64,000 nucleotides of DNA from Gammaproteobacteria bacterium (GCA_018828125.1 JAHJWB010000003.1:211034-275033); one strand, 5' to 3'. Shown: positions 44,107-54,328, counted from the first letter of the stretch. The notes: generated from the letters alone by a model not told the origin. Numbers and translations: made by a program.

Positions 44107-45672
44107 TCAGGCCGCTGCGACGCCGATGCCCTTGAACTCGCCCGTCGCAATGCGCTTTTGCCACTCAGCCGGGCCGGTGATGTGGGCGCTGGTGCCGCCC
44201 GCATCCACGGCCACGGTCACGGGCATGTCGACGACGTCGAATTCGTATATGGCTTCCATGCCCAGATCGGCGAAGCCGACCACCTTGGCGGTCTTGATGG
44301 CTTTGCTCACCAGGTAGGCGGCGCCGCCCACGGCCATCAGGTACGCGCTCTTGTGGTTCTTGATGCTTTCGATGGCGACCGGTCCGCGCTCGGCCTTGCC
44401 GATCATGGCAATCAGGCCAGTTTGCTCCAGCATCATGTCGGTGAACTTGTCCATGCGCGTGGCGGTGGTGGGGCCAGCGGGGCCCACGGCTTCGTTCTTG
44501 ACCGGGTCGACCGGGCCTACGTAGTAAATAACCCGGTTGGTGAAGTCCACGGGCAGCTTCTCACCCTTGGCCAGCATGTCCTGGATGCGTTTGTGTGCGG
44601 CATCGCGGCCGGTCAGCATCTTGCCGTTTAGCAACAGCGTGTCGCCGGGCTTCCAACTGGCCACTTCTTCCTTGGTCAGGGTGTCCAGGTTGACCTTCTT
44701 GCTCTTGTTGTAGTCGGGCGTCCAGTTCACGTTGGGCCACAGGTCCAGACTCGGCGGATCCAGGTATACAGGGCCCGAGCCGTCCAGCACAAAGTGCGCG
44801 TGGCGCGTGGCGGCGCAATTGGGGATCATCGCAATCGGCTTGCTGGCCGCGTGCGTGGGGTACATCTTGATCTTGACGTCCAGCACCGTGGTCAGGCCGC
44901 CCAGGCCTTGAGCGCCAATGCCCAGGGCGTTGACCTTCTCGAACAGCTCCAGGCGCAGCGCCTCCACCTTGTCGAGCGCAGGGCCGCCGGTCTTGGCGGC
45001 CTCGGCCTTGGCCTGCAGCTCGTACATGTCCAGGTCGTCCATCAGGCTTTCCTTAGCCATCAACACGGCTTTTTCTGCCGTGCCTCCGATACCGATGCCC
45101 AGCATGCCGGGGGGGCACCATCCAGCGCCCATGGTGGGCACGGTCTTGAGCACCCAGTCCACCACGCTGTCGCTGGGGTTGAGCATGTACATCTTGGACT
45201 TGTTCTCCGAGCCGCCGCCCTTGGCCGCCACAGTGATGTCCACGGTGTTGCCCGGCACGATCTCGGTGAAGATCACCGCGGGCGTGTTGTCCTTGGTGTT
45301 CTTGCGGTCGAACTGCGGATCGGCCACCACGCTGGCGCGCAGCGTGTTGTCGGGGTGGTTGTAGCCACGGCGCACGCCCTCGTTGATGGCGTCATCGAGG
45401 CTGCCGGTGAACCCTTCCCAGCGCACATCCATGCCCACCTTGAGGAAGACGTTGACGATGCCGGTGTCCTGGCAGATGGGGCGCTGGCCGGTGGCGCTCA
45501 TCTTGCTGTTGGTCAGGATCTGCGCGATCGCGTCTTTGGCGGCTGGGCTCTGTTCGCGTTCGTACGCGCGGGCCAAGTGGGCGATGTAGTCGGTGGGGTG
45601 GTAGTAGGAGATGTACTGCAGCGCCGCAGCAACGGACTCGACGAGATCGTTGTACCGGATGGTCGTGGTCAT
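44107..45672 (-). CDS. Class I (iron-sulfur) fumarate hydratase
   Basis: The enzyme hydrates fumarate to malate in the TCA cycle with an oxygen-labile [4Fe-4S] cluster. The 521-residue chain combines the alpha part (RPICQDTGIVNVFL, GAGWCPPGMLGIGIGG, IPNCAATRHAHF, with the three cluster cysteines) and the beta part (LLNGKMLTGRDAAHKRI, GPTTATRMDKFTDMM). A class II enzyme, fumC, is also present 3 kb away, a usual pair in which fumC serves when iron is short or oxidants are present. Confidence 0.96.
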   Translation of the reverse strand: MTTTIRYNDLVESVAAALQYISYYHPTDYIAHLARAYEREQSPAAKDAIAQILTNSKMSATGQRPICQDTGIVNVFLKVGMDVRWEGFTGSLDDAINEGVRRGYNHPDNTLRASVVADPQFDRKNTKDNTPAVIFTEIVPGNTVDITVAAKGGGSENKSKMYMLNPSDSVVDWVLKTVPTMGAGWCPPGMLGIGIGGTAEKAVLMAKESLMDDLDMYELQAKAEAAKTGGPALDKVEALRLELFEKVNALGIGAQGLGGLTTVLDVKIKMYPTHAASKPIAMIPNCAATRHAHFVLDGSGPVYLDPPSLDLWPNVNWTPDYNKSKKVNLDTLTKEEVASWKPGDTLLLNGKMLTGRDAAHKRIQDMLAKGEKLPVDFTNRVIYYVGPVDPVKNEAVGPAGPTTATRMDKFTDMMLEQTGLIAMIGKAERGPVAIESIKNHKSAYLMAVGGAAYLVSKAIKTAKVVGFADLGMEAIYEFDVVDMPVTVAVDAGGTSAHITGPAEWQKRIATGEFKGIGVAAA

Positions 45673-45881
45673 GGTGGGGTTTTTTTAGAGAAGGACAAAC
45701 CCCGCAATTATCGCCGCCTGCCTTGCACCACGCTGATGCGGGGGTGAGCCTGGCTGCCCGATCTCCAAATGTCCGCTTCTCCAAAAAGCGGCTGACGCGA
45801 AACCTGAGGGGCTGGTTTGCGCAGCCGCCAGCATGCCAGCCGCGCTGCCACCCGGTCAAATTCGTCAAATTGCCGAATGCT

Positions 45882-46097
45882 TCACTTGATCCATTTACGC
45901 TGCGCGCGCGGTTGCACCGTGATTTCCACTGCTTGGTGCAGGGCGGGCTTTCCGCTGTCCTTGTCGGTTTCAATGACATCTTCCAGGTCGATGTCCTTCA
46001 CGTCCGAATGGGTGTCGTCTTCCAACTCGTCCAGGATGGCTCCAACCTTGCGTTCTGCCTCATCGATCTCGGATTGGGGGAGCGGGGGTATGCGCAT
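45882..46097 (-). CDS. Small acidic protein, unknown function
   Basis: I do not recognise this 71-residue protein. It starts with MRIPPLPQSEIDEAERKVG, is rich in Asp/Glu in the middle (LDELEDDTHSD) and ends basic. GGAGG lies four bases before the ATG, which supports translation. The neighbours on both sides are unrelated. Confidence 0.5.
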   Translation of the reverse strand: MRIPPLPQSEIDEAERKVGAILDELEDDTHSDVKDIDLEDVIETDKDSGKPALHQAVEITVQPRAQRKWIK

Positions 46098-46217
46098 GGG
46101 GCCTCCAGCAGTTGATGGAGCTCCATTTTTCGCGGCTCGCCCATGCGCAGCGTGTCATCCGTTTCCGCAATTCCTGTAGTCCCGTCCGCTGGCCCGTGCT
46201 GGCCAAGCGTGTGTGAT

Positions 46218-48404
46218 CTACAAATTACCCAGGCTCCCGATCACCGAAGGCGCGAAGTCTGCGGAACCCTCGGGCTTGTCACCCTGTGCCCACGCCAGCA
46301 GGGTGTCCGGTGGCATGGGGCGAGCGTAGAGAAATCCTTGCAATTCGTCGCAGCGCATGGCCAGCAGAATGTCGCGCTGGCCGCTGGTTTCCACGCCTTC
46401 TGCCACTACCCGCAGGCCCAGCGCATGTGCCAGACGCACCACAGCGTGCACCACGGCGCGTGCGTCTTCCTGGTGCTCCAGGTCGTTCACAAAGCTGCGG
46501 TCGATCTTGAGTTGCCTGGCTGGCAACTGGCGCAGGTAGTTCAGGCTTGAATAGCCTGTGCCAAAGTCGTCGATGGACAGAAACACGCCAATATTGGCCA
46601 ACCCCTCCAGCGTGCGCTGCGTCGCCTGCGTATCCTCCATGGCAACCGATTCCGTGATCTCGCACAGCAGTTGTGACGCGTCCACCCCATGGAAGGTCAG
46701 CGCAGCCCCGATGCGGTCGGCCAGCCCACTTTCGCGCAATTGGTGCACCGAGAGGTTGATGGCGACCCGCATCCGCATTCCGCTGCGGGCCCAGTCCGCC
46801 ATTTGGCGGCACGCCTCGTCGATCACCCATGCACCCAGTTGGTTGATGATGCCAAAGCGCTCGGCAAGGGCAATGAATTCCAGAGGGCTCACCATCCCAC
46901 GTTCGGGGTGGTTCCAGCGCAGCAGCGCCTCTACGCCATTGATACTCCCGCGTTTGCCATCAATTTTGGGTTGGTAGTGCAGCGACATCTGGCCCCGCTT
47001 GATCGCCTGGCGCAGGTCGTTTTGTAGCTCCAACTGGTCGGAAGCGTCCGAACCCATGTGCGGCTCAAACAACGCATAGCAATTGCCTCCGGCCCGTTTG
47101 GCCGCATACATGGCCGCGTCGGCATTGGCTACCAGTTTGTGGCGATCCCCGTGGTCGGGGTGCACCACCACACCGATCGAACATGCAATCTGCACCTGTT
47201 TACCTGCCACCTCAAAAGGCTGCGACAGGATGGCCAGCACGCGGTTGGCGATGGCGATGCAGTCGGCCGTGTTGTTCACGTCTTCCAGCAGCATCAAGAA
47301 CTCGTCACCGCCCACGCGGGCCACGGTGTCGCTTTCGCGGGCTTCGGCGCGCAGGCGGTCGGCAGCACCGATCAGGATGGCGTCGCCCGCCGCATGGCCA
47401 AACGAATCGTTGATGGGCTTGAAGCCGTCCAGGTCCACAAACAGCACACCCAGGCGCTCTTCGACGCGGTGGTGGTTGGCACGCTCCAGGCGCAGCAGTG
47501 CATGGATCAACCGGTCTTCAAACAACAGGCGGTTGGGCAGGCCGGTCAGGGCATCGGCAAACGCCCGTTGCTGCAATTCAGCATTGGCATCTTGCAGCTT
47601 GGCGTTGCTCTCCTGCAGGGATTGGGTGAGCAAGCGCGCGGTGCTTTGCAGGCGGGCGTCAAGGATGGACGTAAACAAGGTGCTGACCAGCAACATCCCT
47701 GTGGCGATGATGATGACCGCGGTGAGGCCCGGGCCTCCGAGGGCGTTGTCGCTCAGGCAGACGCTGCCTTCCGGAAAGCTGGCCGCTGCCATGCCGGTGT
47801 AATGCATGCCGCAGATCGCAATTGCCATGACCACCGACGCCACCCCCTGGTACAGCGGGCGCCGCGTGTTGTTTACCCTGTGCAGCAGATGAAAAAGCGA
47901 CAGCGCTGAAGCAGACGCCAGCACTGCCACCGCGACCGACAGCGCCACGAGTTTCCAGTCCCACACGATGGCGATCGACATTTCCATGGCCTGCATGCCG
48001 ATGTAGTGCATGGCGCAGATGCCACCTCCCATGGCCAGCGCGCCCACCGCCAGTTGCCCTGCGCGGAACCGTGGCAGGCTGGCCACGCCTAGCGCTACCG
48101 CCGATGCGCCCACAGCCGCCACCCAAGACAGCAACGTCATCAAGCCGGTGTAGCCCAGCGCGATGGGCAGGCGAAAAGCCTGCATGCCCAAAAAGTGCAT
48201 GGCCCAGATGCCGGTGCCCATCACCAGCGAGCCTGCCAGCCACCAGATCAGCCCGATACGGCGCTGGGACGTGCGCACGCGCCGCGCCAGATCCAGTGTG
48301 ACAAAGGACGCCAGCACCGCAATCACGAAAGAGGCGGCTACCACCAGCGGGTCGTGGATGGAGGGCATGAAGCCGAGTGACGGCGGGGCGATTTCGGGGA
48401 ACAT
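46218..48404 (-). CDS. MHYT-GGDEF-EAL cyclic-di-GMP protein
   Basis: The membrane protein of about 728 residues has an N-terminal seven-helix MHYT sensor with the three motifs MHFLGM, MHYIGM and MHYTGM, thought to bind copper and sense gas. A diguanylate cyclase domain follows with an intact active site (RVGGDEFLMLL), then a phosphodiesterase domain with GVEALLRWNHP, FGTGYSSLNYL and KIDRSFV. Both enzyme sites look intact, so it may both make and break cyclic di-GMP. Start codons at 48404 and 48368 are both possible. Confidence 0.93.
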   Translation of the reverse strand: MFPEIAPPSLGFMPSIHDPLVVAASFVIAVLASFVTLDLARRVRTSQRRIGLIWWLAGSLVMGTGIWAMHFLGMQAFRLPIALGYTGLMTLLSWVAAVGASAVALGVASLPRFRAGQLAVGALAMGGGICAMHYIGMQAMEMSIAIVWDWKLVALSVAVAVLASASALSLFHLLHRVNNTRRPLYQGVASVVMAIAICGMHYTGMAAASFPEGSVCLSDNALGGPGLTAVIIIATGMLLVSTLFTSILDARLQSTARLLTQSLQESNAKLQDANAELQQRAFADALTGLPNRLLFEDRLIHALLRLERANHHRVEERLGVLFVDLDGFKPINDSFGHAAGDAILIGAADRLRAEARESDTVARVGGDEFLMLLEDVNNTADCIAIANRVLAILSQPFEVAGKQVQIACSIGVVVHPDHGDRHKLVANADAAMYAAKRAGGNCYALFEPHMGSDASDQLELQNDLRQAIKRGQMSLHYQPKIDGKRGSINGVEALLRWNHPERGMVSPLEFIALAERFGIINQLGAWVIDEACRQMADWARSGMRMRVAINLSVHQLRESGLADRIGAALTFHGVDASQLLCEITESVAMEDTQATQRTLEGLANIGVFLSIDDFGTGYSSLNYLRQLPARQLKIDRSFVNDLEHQEDARAVVHAVVRLAHALGLRVVAEGVETSGQRDILLAMRCDELQGFLYARPMPPDTLLAWAQGDKPEGSADFAPSVIGSLGNL

Positions 48405-48826
48405 GCGAACAGGAAGAAGAGGAAAGAGGGGCCCGCGGCTGGCGGTTGATGCAACGATACCGGGAGGCGGCAAGGTTGGGAACGGGCTGGCAGCAGCTCT
48501 TATGAGTTCACGTGCCGCGTCACTGCGCTAATTGTTCGCGCGACGCGCGCGAAGACGGATTTTATGAAACAAGCTGTAACCTTCGCTGGCATGGGGGTGC
48601 TCTTGATGTTCCGGTTGCAAAAAACCATGTCCGTCCCTGGATAGCTTTGGCATTAACCATGGAGAAACTGCTCGTGCGAGGTGATTTAAATGAGAATGGT
48701 TTTTGTTTCTAGTATGCTCAGCGGCCTACCTGTGACAACAGATCCGAAGAACGCAACACTCCACCTGTGGCTCTTTACCGTGGGCTGTACCACGGGCTTT
48801 TTCTTGACGACGGAGACCTGTCAGAC
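48405..48826. other. Intergenic region before fumC
   Basis: About 420 bases between divergent genes. The part from 48560 to 48780 is visibly richer in A and T than the surroundings and holds the Fur-like half site at 48688. A 66-codon frame starting at 48512 lacks family marks and is not called. Confidence 0.5.
48688..48708 (+). promoter_or_regulatory. Possible Fur box upstream of fumC
   Basis: AAATGAGAATGG matches the left half of the betaproteobacterial Fur box (AATGAGAATNATTCTCATT). The right half, TTTTTGTTT, is degenerate. It lies about 120 bases before fumC. Iron control of fumC is known in other proteobacteria. Confidence 0.45.
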
Positions 48827-50212
48827 ATGAACACCCGCACCGAGCGCGATACCTTTGGCCCTATCGAAGTGCCTGCCGACCAACTCTGGGGCGCGCAGAC
48901 GCAGCGCTCGCTGCAGAACTTCGACATCTCGGGCGAGCAGCAGCCGCGCGAGATCATCCAGGCGCTCGCCCAGGTCAAGCGCGCATCGGCCGTGGTCAAC
49001 CAGGCCCTGGGCCTGCAGGATGCGAAAAAGACCGAGGCCATCGTGGCCGCGGCCGATGAAGTCGTCGCAGGCAAGCACCCCGGCGAGTTTCCGCTGGTGG
49101 TGTGGCAGACGGGGTCGGGAACGCAGACCAACATGAATGTGAACGAAGTGCTGGCCAATCGCGCCAGCGAGATCCTGGGCGGCGAGCGCGGCGAGGGCCG
49201 TCTGGTGCATCCCAATGACGACGTCAACCGCAGCCAGTCGAGCAACGACGTGTTTCCCACAGCCATGCACGTGGCGGCCGTGGAGGCGCTGACGCACAAG
49301 CTGTTGCCCGCCATTGCCAAGCTGCGCGCCACGCTGGACCAGAAGGCCAAGGACTTCGACGGCATCGTCAAGATTGGCCGCACGCATTTGCAGGACGCTA
49401 CCCCGCTCACGCTGGGCCAGGAGTTCTCGGGTTACGTGGCCCAGTTGGACCACGGCGAGCGCCATGTGCGTGCTGCGCTGCCCCACCTGTGCGAACTGGC
49501 CCTGGGCGGTACGGCGGTGGGCACGGGCCTGAACGCGCCCAAGGGCTACGCCGAACAGGCCGCCGCCGAACTGGCGCGCCTGACTGGATTGCCGTTCGTG
49601 ACCGCACCGAACAAGTTCGAGGCACTGGCCTCGGTGGACGGCCTGGTGCACGCGCACGGGGCGCTCAAAACGCTGGCCGCCAGCATGATGAAGATCGCCA
49701 ACGACGTGCGCTGGCTGGCCAGCGGCCCGCGCAGCGGCATCGGCGAACTGAGCATCCCGGAGAACGAGCCCGGCTCGTCCATCATGCCCGGCAAGGTCAA
49801 CCCTACGCAGAGCGAGGCGGTGACCATGCTGGCCGCGCAGGTGTTTGGCAACGACGTGGCCATCAACTTCGGCGGTGCCTCGGGCAACTTCGAACTGAAC
49901 GTGTTCCGGCCCATGGTGGCCCACAACTTCCTGCAAAGCGTGCGCCTGCTGGCCGACGGCATGGTCAGCTTCAACGAACACTGCGCCGTAGGCATCGAGC
50001 CCAACCGCGAGCGCATCACCGAGCTGGTGGACCGGTCGCTGATGCTGGTGACGGCGCTCAACACCCACATCGGCTACGACAAGGCTGCCTACATTGCCAA
50101 GAAGGCGCACAAGGATGGCAGCAGCCTGCGCGAGGCGGCCGTGGCCTCGGGCCACGTCACGGGCGAGCAGTTCGACCAGTGGGTGGTGCCGGGGAACATG
50201 GTGGGCCGCTGA
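48827..50212 (+). CDS. fumC: Class II fumarate hydratase
   Basis: The iron-independent fumarase forms tetramers of the aspartase/fumarase superfamily. The 461-residue protein shows [13 protein letters not shown], the catalytic-loop signature [30 protein letters not shown] and [17 protein letters not shown]. The ATG at 48827 was chosen because the family begins close to [14 protein letters not shown]. The sigma/FecR fusion gene starts 26 bases after its stop, which suggests joint expression under iron limitation. Confidence 0.97.
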   Translation: MNTRTERDTFGPIEVPADQLWGAQTQRSLQNFDISGEQQPREIIQALAQVKRASAVVNQALGLQDAKKTEAIVAAADEVVAGKHPGEFPLVVWQTGSGTQTNMNVNEVLANRASEILGGERGEGRLVHPNDDVNRSQSSNDVFPTAMHVAAVEALTHKLLPAIAKLRATLDQKAKDFDGIVKIGRTHLQDATPLTLGQEFSGYVAQLDHGERHVRAALPHLCELALGGTAVGTGLNAPKGYAEQAAAELARLTGLPFVTAPNKFEALASVDGLVHAHGALKTLAASMMKIANDVRWLASGPRSGIGELSIPENEPGSSIMPGKVNPTQSEAVTMLAAQVFGNDVAINFGGASGNFELNVFRPMVAHNFLQSVRLLADGMVSFNEHCAVGIEPNRERITELVDRSLMLVTALNTHIGYDKAAYIAKKAHKDGSSLREAAVASGHVTGEQFDQWVVPGNMVGR

Positions 50213-50238
50213 TCTCGCCAGGCCGGGGGCTGCACACC

Positions 50239-51606
50239 ATGGGGACAGGCGCGCTCTCGTCGCCGCTGTTGACCAGCTTTCGCGACAGCTACCGCGACTT
50301 GCTGCGCTACCTCTCGCACCGCACCGGCAGTGCTGATGAGGCGCGCGACGTGGCGCACGACACCTGGGTGCGCCTAGCGGACATGAACCTGCGCGGCGAG
50401 CAGCCCGCGCTGTGCGACAGCGAGGCGCGCGCCTATGTGTTTGCCATGGCACGCAACCTGGTCATCGACCGGCAGCGGCATGCGGGCGTGGTGGCGCGGC
50501 ACGCGCAGAGCCAAGCACTGCCGCTGGGTGACGCAGGTGGGGCCCAGCATGTGCCCGACGCCTGCGAATCACTGATGTACCGGCAAGCCGTGGACATGCT
50601 GGAAGCGGCACTGGCCACCGTGCCGGACCGGGCGCGGCAGGTCTTTCTGCGCCACCGCGTCAACGGCGAGGACCAGGGCACGCTGGCGGCGGAATACGGC
50701 ATATCCCGCAACATGGTGGAGCGCGACATGATGCTGGCCATGGACCGTGTGCAGGTCGCCATGGAGCACTGGCACGCTGCTGGCCGCGCGCCCGGTACTG
50801 GTGCAGCGCACAGCGCCGTGCGGGGCACTGGGCGCCGCCGTTCTCTCGCCGCATTGCTGGGCGTGGCGGGCATCGGGTTGGCCGGGGGCCTGGGCGCCTG
50901 GCGCTGGTGGCGCATGGCCGTGGCCGACTGGCAGCAGGTGGCCAGCACGGGCCACGGCAAGACGCTGCGCCACCCCTTGCCCGATGGCAGCCACATTACG
51001 CTGGATGCGCAAAGCCGCGTGCACATGGCGTATTACGCAGGCCAACGGCGGGTGACATTGCTGGCGGGGGCGGTGTTTTTCGATGTGGTGCGCGATGTGG
51101 ACCGGCCCTTTGTGGTGGAGGTGCCCGACAACGCGAACGGCGCTGCGGTGCGCGTCACGGTGCTGGGCACGCGATTTGGCGTGGAGCGCGGAGCCGGCGG
51201 CGGGGATGTGCAGGGGCAGGTGGAAGTGCAGGTAGAGGAGGGCCGCGTTCGGGTGCAGTCGCTCGGACCCGATGGGCAGGTGACGGCCACGCGCGAACTG
51301 ACCGATGGCGAGGCAATGCGCGTGGCTCCCGGCGAGCCTTTGCCGGCGTCCCCGGCGTCCACGCACGAGGCTGCAGCTTGGCGGCACGGCGTGGTTGCCT
51401 TTACCGACACCCCACTGGCCGACGCGGTAGAGCGCCTGCGCCGCTACCTGCCGCGCGCCGTGTGGGTGGATGCGGATGCTGCCGCGTTGCGTCTTTCGGG
51501 CCAGGTGCGCATTGCGCAAGCTGAAGATTTTGTGCGCGCACTGCCTGCCGTAGTGCCGGTGCAGGTGCAGTTGGTGGCAGGGCAGTGGCAGGTCCAGGCG
51601 CGGTAA
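50239..51606 (+). CDS. Fused ECF sigma factor / FecR-type transmembrane regulator (IutY-like)
   Basis: One 455-residue frame contains an ECF sigma factor (region 2 at about 13-80 with DEARDVAHDTWVRLAD; region 4 at about 115-172 with VPDRARQVFLRHRVNGEDQG and a helix-turn-helix), a membrane helix at 202-224 (LAALLGVAGIGLAGGLGAWR), and a periplasmic FecR domain (LPDGSHITLDAQSRV, LLAGAVFFDV) with a C-terminal STN-like part. Separate FecI and FecR are usual; this fusion matches IutY of Pseudomonas putida, whose sigma part is set free by proteolysis. The typical cytoplasmic anti-sigma domain of FecR is absent. The likely partner is the receptor at 51830. Confidence 0.9.
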   Translation: MGTGALSSPLLTSFRDSYRDLLRYLSHRTGSADEARDVAHDTWVRLADMNLRGEQPALCDSEARAYVFAMARNLVIDRQRHAGVVARHAQSQALPLGDAGGAQHVPDACESLMYRQAVDMLEAALATVPDRARQVFLRHRVNGEDQGTLAAEYGISRNMVERDMMLAMDRVQVAMEHWHAAGRAPGTGAAHSAVRGTGRRRSLAALLGVAGIGLAGGLGAWRWWRMAVADWQQVASTGHGKTLRHPLPDGSHITLDAQSRVHMAYYAGQRRVTLLAGAVFFDVVRDVDRPFVVEVPDNANGAAVRVTVLGTRFGVERGAGGGDVQGQVEVQVEEGRVRVQSLGPDGQVTATRELTDGEAMRVAPGEPLPASPASTHEAAAWRHGVVAFTDTPLADAVERLRRYLPRAVWVDADAAALRLSGQVRIAQAEDFVRALPAVVPVQVQLVAGQWQVQAR

Positions 51607-51684
51607 GCGTATGGAGCGGCCTGGCGCATGGATGCAACAGGTACTTGGCGGACCCTGCAAACAACCCGGAAAGAGAATTTATAA

Positions 51685-51740
51685 CCAAATTGGCCTCTAG
51701 CGCTTATTCAATAAGCGCTAGAGGCTATGATTTTAATAGT
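51685..51740 (+). repeat. Dispersed palindromic repeat, copy 6
   Basis: AAATTGGCCTCTAGCGCTTA is followed by TTCAATAAGCGCTAGAGGC. The stem here is longer than in other copies: GCCTCTAGCGCTTATT pairs with AATAAGCGCTAGAGGC. It lies about 80 bases after the sigma/FecR gene and before the receptor gene. Confidence 0.9.
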
Positions 51741-51829
51741 AATGAGGCTTGCCTCTTTCGATCCATTTTTCCCCACCCCATTCAGGAAGTGGCCCAGCCC
51801 ATTCGTTGTAGTGGCGAAAGGACTTCACC

Positions 51830-54262
51830 ATGACCCGACCACAGCCCCGCACCGCGGGCTATTCCCGTTCTAAGCCCGCCATCCGCTTTCATTGCCACGC
51901 ACTGGCTGCCGCCGCGCTGGCGGTGATGTCATCACTCCACGCCCCGCTGGCTTCGGCCCAGAGCGCACCTGCCACCGCAGCGTTTGACATTGCGGCCCAG
52001 CCGCTGCCCGACGCGCTGGCGCAGTTCGCGCGCCAGGCGGGCGTGCAACTGGTGTACCCGCCTGACCTGGTACAGGGCCGCCGCGCGCAGCCGGTGCAGG
52101 GCACCCGCAATCCCGAGGCGGCGCTGGCCGAATTGCTGCGCGGCAGCGGCCTGCGCATGCGCCGCGATGGCGCCACGCTGGTGCTGGAGCGCTTACCCGC
52201 CGACGGCGCCGCCGCCCTGCCTGAAGTGCGCGTGGCCGCCGAGGCCGAAGTCGAGACCGCCACCGGCCCCGTGCGCGGGCTGTTGGCCAAGCGCAGCGCC
52301 AGCGCCACCAAGACAGACACGCCGCTGATGGAAACACCGCAGACCGTCACCGTGGTCACGGCCGACCAGATGCAGGTGCAACGCGTGCGCGATCTGGAGC
52401 AGGCGTTTGAATATTCGGCTGGCGTGCGCCCGGTGTCGGGCTACAGCGGCTCGTACGACGCGGTGTACAGCCGCGGCTTCTGGGCCGATGCGCGCAACGG
52501 CAGCCTGTTTGCCGACGGCCTCAAGGTGTCCGACAACTCCTGGGCGTCTGGCAAGCAAGAACCCTATGGCCTGGAGCGGGTGGAGCTGGTCAAGGGCGCA
52601 GCCTCGGTGCTGTATGGCATGTCGGCCCCGGGCGGCGTGCTGGCCACGGTCAGCAAACGCCCCACGGCCGACGCGGTGCGCGAGGTGGTGACCGAAGTCG
52701 GAACCTACGGCCACAAGCAGATCGGCGTGGACCTGGGCGGCGCTGTAGCGCCCGGCAGCGACTGGACCTGGCGCCTGACCGCCCTGGCGCGTGACAGCGA
52801 CACGCCCGTGCGCCCGCTGCAGGATGACAACATCTACATCGCGCCCGCGCTGCGCTGGCAGCCGTCGGCGGCCACCTCGCTCACACTGCTCATGCAGCAC
52901 CAAAAGCGCCGCCTGGGGTATTCGTACCCGCTGCCCCAGGTGGGCACGCTGCTGCTCGGCCCGGGCGGCCAGCGCATCGCACGCTTCCGATTTGTGGGCG
53001 AACCGGGTTACGACCGGCAGGACGTGGAGCAGACCAACCTGACCGCGCTGTTCGAGCACCAGGTGAACGAGCAGGCCACCTTGCGCCAGGGCCTGCGGTT
53101 TTTTGATTCCGAAGCGGACATCTTCTTCACCAGCGCCACGCCGGACGCTGCTGTGCCCACGCGTGTGCAGCGCCGCGCCATCGACGAGTTCGAGCGCGTG
53201 CGGGGCTTCTCGTCAGATACCAGCTGGCAACAGCGCTGGCGCAGCGGCGATGTGCAGCACACGCTGATTGCCGGGGTGGACTACACGCGGTACCGGTCTG
53301 AATCCGAGTGGTACGCCCGCTCGCAGACCCCGCTGGACCTGTACCAGCCGCAATATGGCGCCGTGCCCGGTGCTCCCGCGCCGCTGGCATTTTCATCGAC
53401 ATCGCAGCGCTGGCAGGCGGGCCTGTATGTGCAGGACCAGATCAAGCTGGGCGAGCGCTGGGTGGCGTTGGCGGGCCTGCGGCACGACTGGAGCGACTAC
53501 CGCTCGCGCCCGTTCTTCACGGCAGCGCCGTGGTCGGTGGAGCGCACCGATGCGTTCACCGGCCGCGTGGGCGTGGTGTACCTCGCCCCCGGCGGCTGGG
53601 CGCCGTTTGCGGGCTACAGCCAGTCGTTCCAGCCGCAGGGCGGCACGGATGCGCAAGGTGGGCGCTTCAAACCCACCGAGGGTGAGCAGTTTGAAGTGGG
53701 TGTGCGCTGGCAGCCGCAGGGTGAGGGCGGGTTGCTGCTGTCCGCCGCCGTTTACGACCTGCGCCAGGACAACGTGCTCACCACCGACCCGGTCAACCCA
53801 CAATTCAGCGTGCAGACCGGCCAAGCCCGCTCACGCGGGGCCGAGCTGGAGGTGCGCGGCCAGGCCACGCGCCATCTGGAGGTGGTAGGCGCGTATGGCT
53901 ACACGGACCGCCGCATCACCCGCAGCAACCGTCCTGAAGAAGTGGGCCGCCGTGCAGCCGAGGTGCCTTACCACCAAGCGTCGGTGTGGGGCAACTACCG
54001 CCTGGCGGCCTGGGGCCTTCCCGCGTGGACGCTGGGTACGGGCCTGCGCTATACGGGCGACATGGAGGATGGCACGAGCAATGCGTACCGCGTGCCGGGC
54101 TATGGCGTCATAGATGCCATGCTGGCCTGGCAGCAAGGCCCTTGGCGCGTGGCACTGAACGTGCGCAATCTGCTGGACAAGGAGTTTCTGGTCTGCAGTG
54201 GCGCGAACTGCCTGAACGGCAGCCCACGCACGGCCACGTTGTCAGCGTCATACCGCTGGTAG
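51830..54262 (+). CDS. TonB-dependent siderophore receptor with STN signalling domain
   Basis: The 810-residue outer-membrane protein has a signal peptide (ALAVMSSLHAPLASAQS), a secretin/TonB N-terminal signalling domain at about 50-115 (FDIAAQPLPDALAQFARQAG), a plug (ETPQTVTVVTADQM, GLERVELVKGAASVLYGMSA) and a beta-barrel ending in the typical aromatic ASYRW. The STN domain marks it as a transducer receptor that talks to a FecR-type protein, and the sigma/FecR fusion lies directly upstream. The siderophore is unknown. A Cys pair (CSGANC) lies in the last extracellular loop. Confidence 0.94.
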   Translation: MTRPQPRTAGYSRSKPAIRFHCHALAAAALAVMSSLHAPLASAQSAPATAAFDIAAQPLPDALAQFARQAGVQLVYPPDLVQGRRAQPVQGTRNPEAALAELLRGSGLRMRRDGATLVLERLPADGAAALPEVRVAAEAEVETATGPVRGLLAKRSASATKTDTPLMETPQTVTVVTADQMQVQRVRDLEQAFEYSAGVRPVSGYSGSYDAVYSRGFWADARNGSLFADGLKVSDNSWASGKQEPYGLERVELVKGAASVLYGMSAPGGVLATVSKRPTADAVREVVTEVGTYGHKQIGVDLGGAVAPGSDWTWRLTALARDSDTPVRPLQDDNIYIAPALRWQPSAATSLTLLMQHQKRRLGYSYPLPQVGTLLLGPGGQRIARFRFVGEPGYDRQDVEQTNLTALFEHQVNEQATLRQGLRFFDSEADIFFTSATPDAAVPTRVQRRAIDEFERVRGFSSDTSWQQRWRSGDVQHTLIAGVDYTRYRSESEWYARSQTPLDLYQPQYGAVPGAPAPLAFSSTSQRWQAGLYVQDQIKLGERWVALAGLRHDWSDYRSRPFFTAAPWSVERTDAFTGRVGVVYLAPGGWAPFAGYSQSFQPQGGTDAQGGRFKPTEGEQFEVGVRWQPQGEGGLLLSAAVYDLRQDNVLTTDPVNPQFSVQTGQARSRGAELEVRGQATRHLEVVGAYGYTDRRITRSNRPEEVGRRAAEVPYHQASVWGNYRLAAWGLPAWTLGTGLRYTGDMEDGTSNAYRVPGYGVIDAMLAWQQGPWRVALNVRNLLDKEFLVCSGANCLNGSPRTATLSASYRW

Positions 54263-54328
54263 GCGCTTGGTGCAGTGTGGTCATGGCGGGCTGCGCACGG
54301 GTCCTGCCCCGCGACGTTCAAGCGGTGT

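Noticed and set aside
48512..48712. A 66-codon frame upstream of fumC
   Set aside because: It has no family similarity that I can see, no ribosome site, and runs over the AT-rich regulatory region.
49489..50238. A 250-residue N-terminal extension of the sigma/FecR fusion
   Set aside because: It is an out-of-frame reading of fumC and has no domain; the sigma factor starts at 50239.
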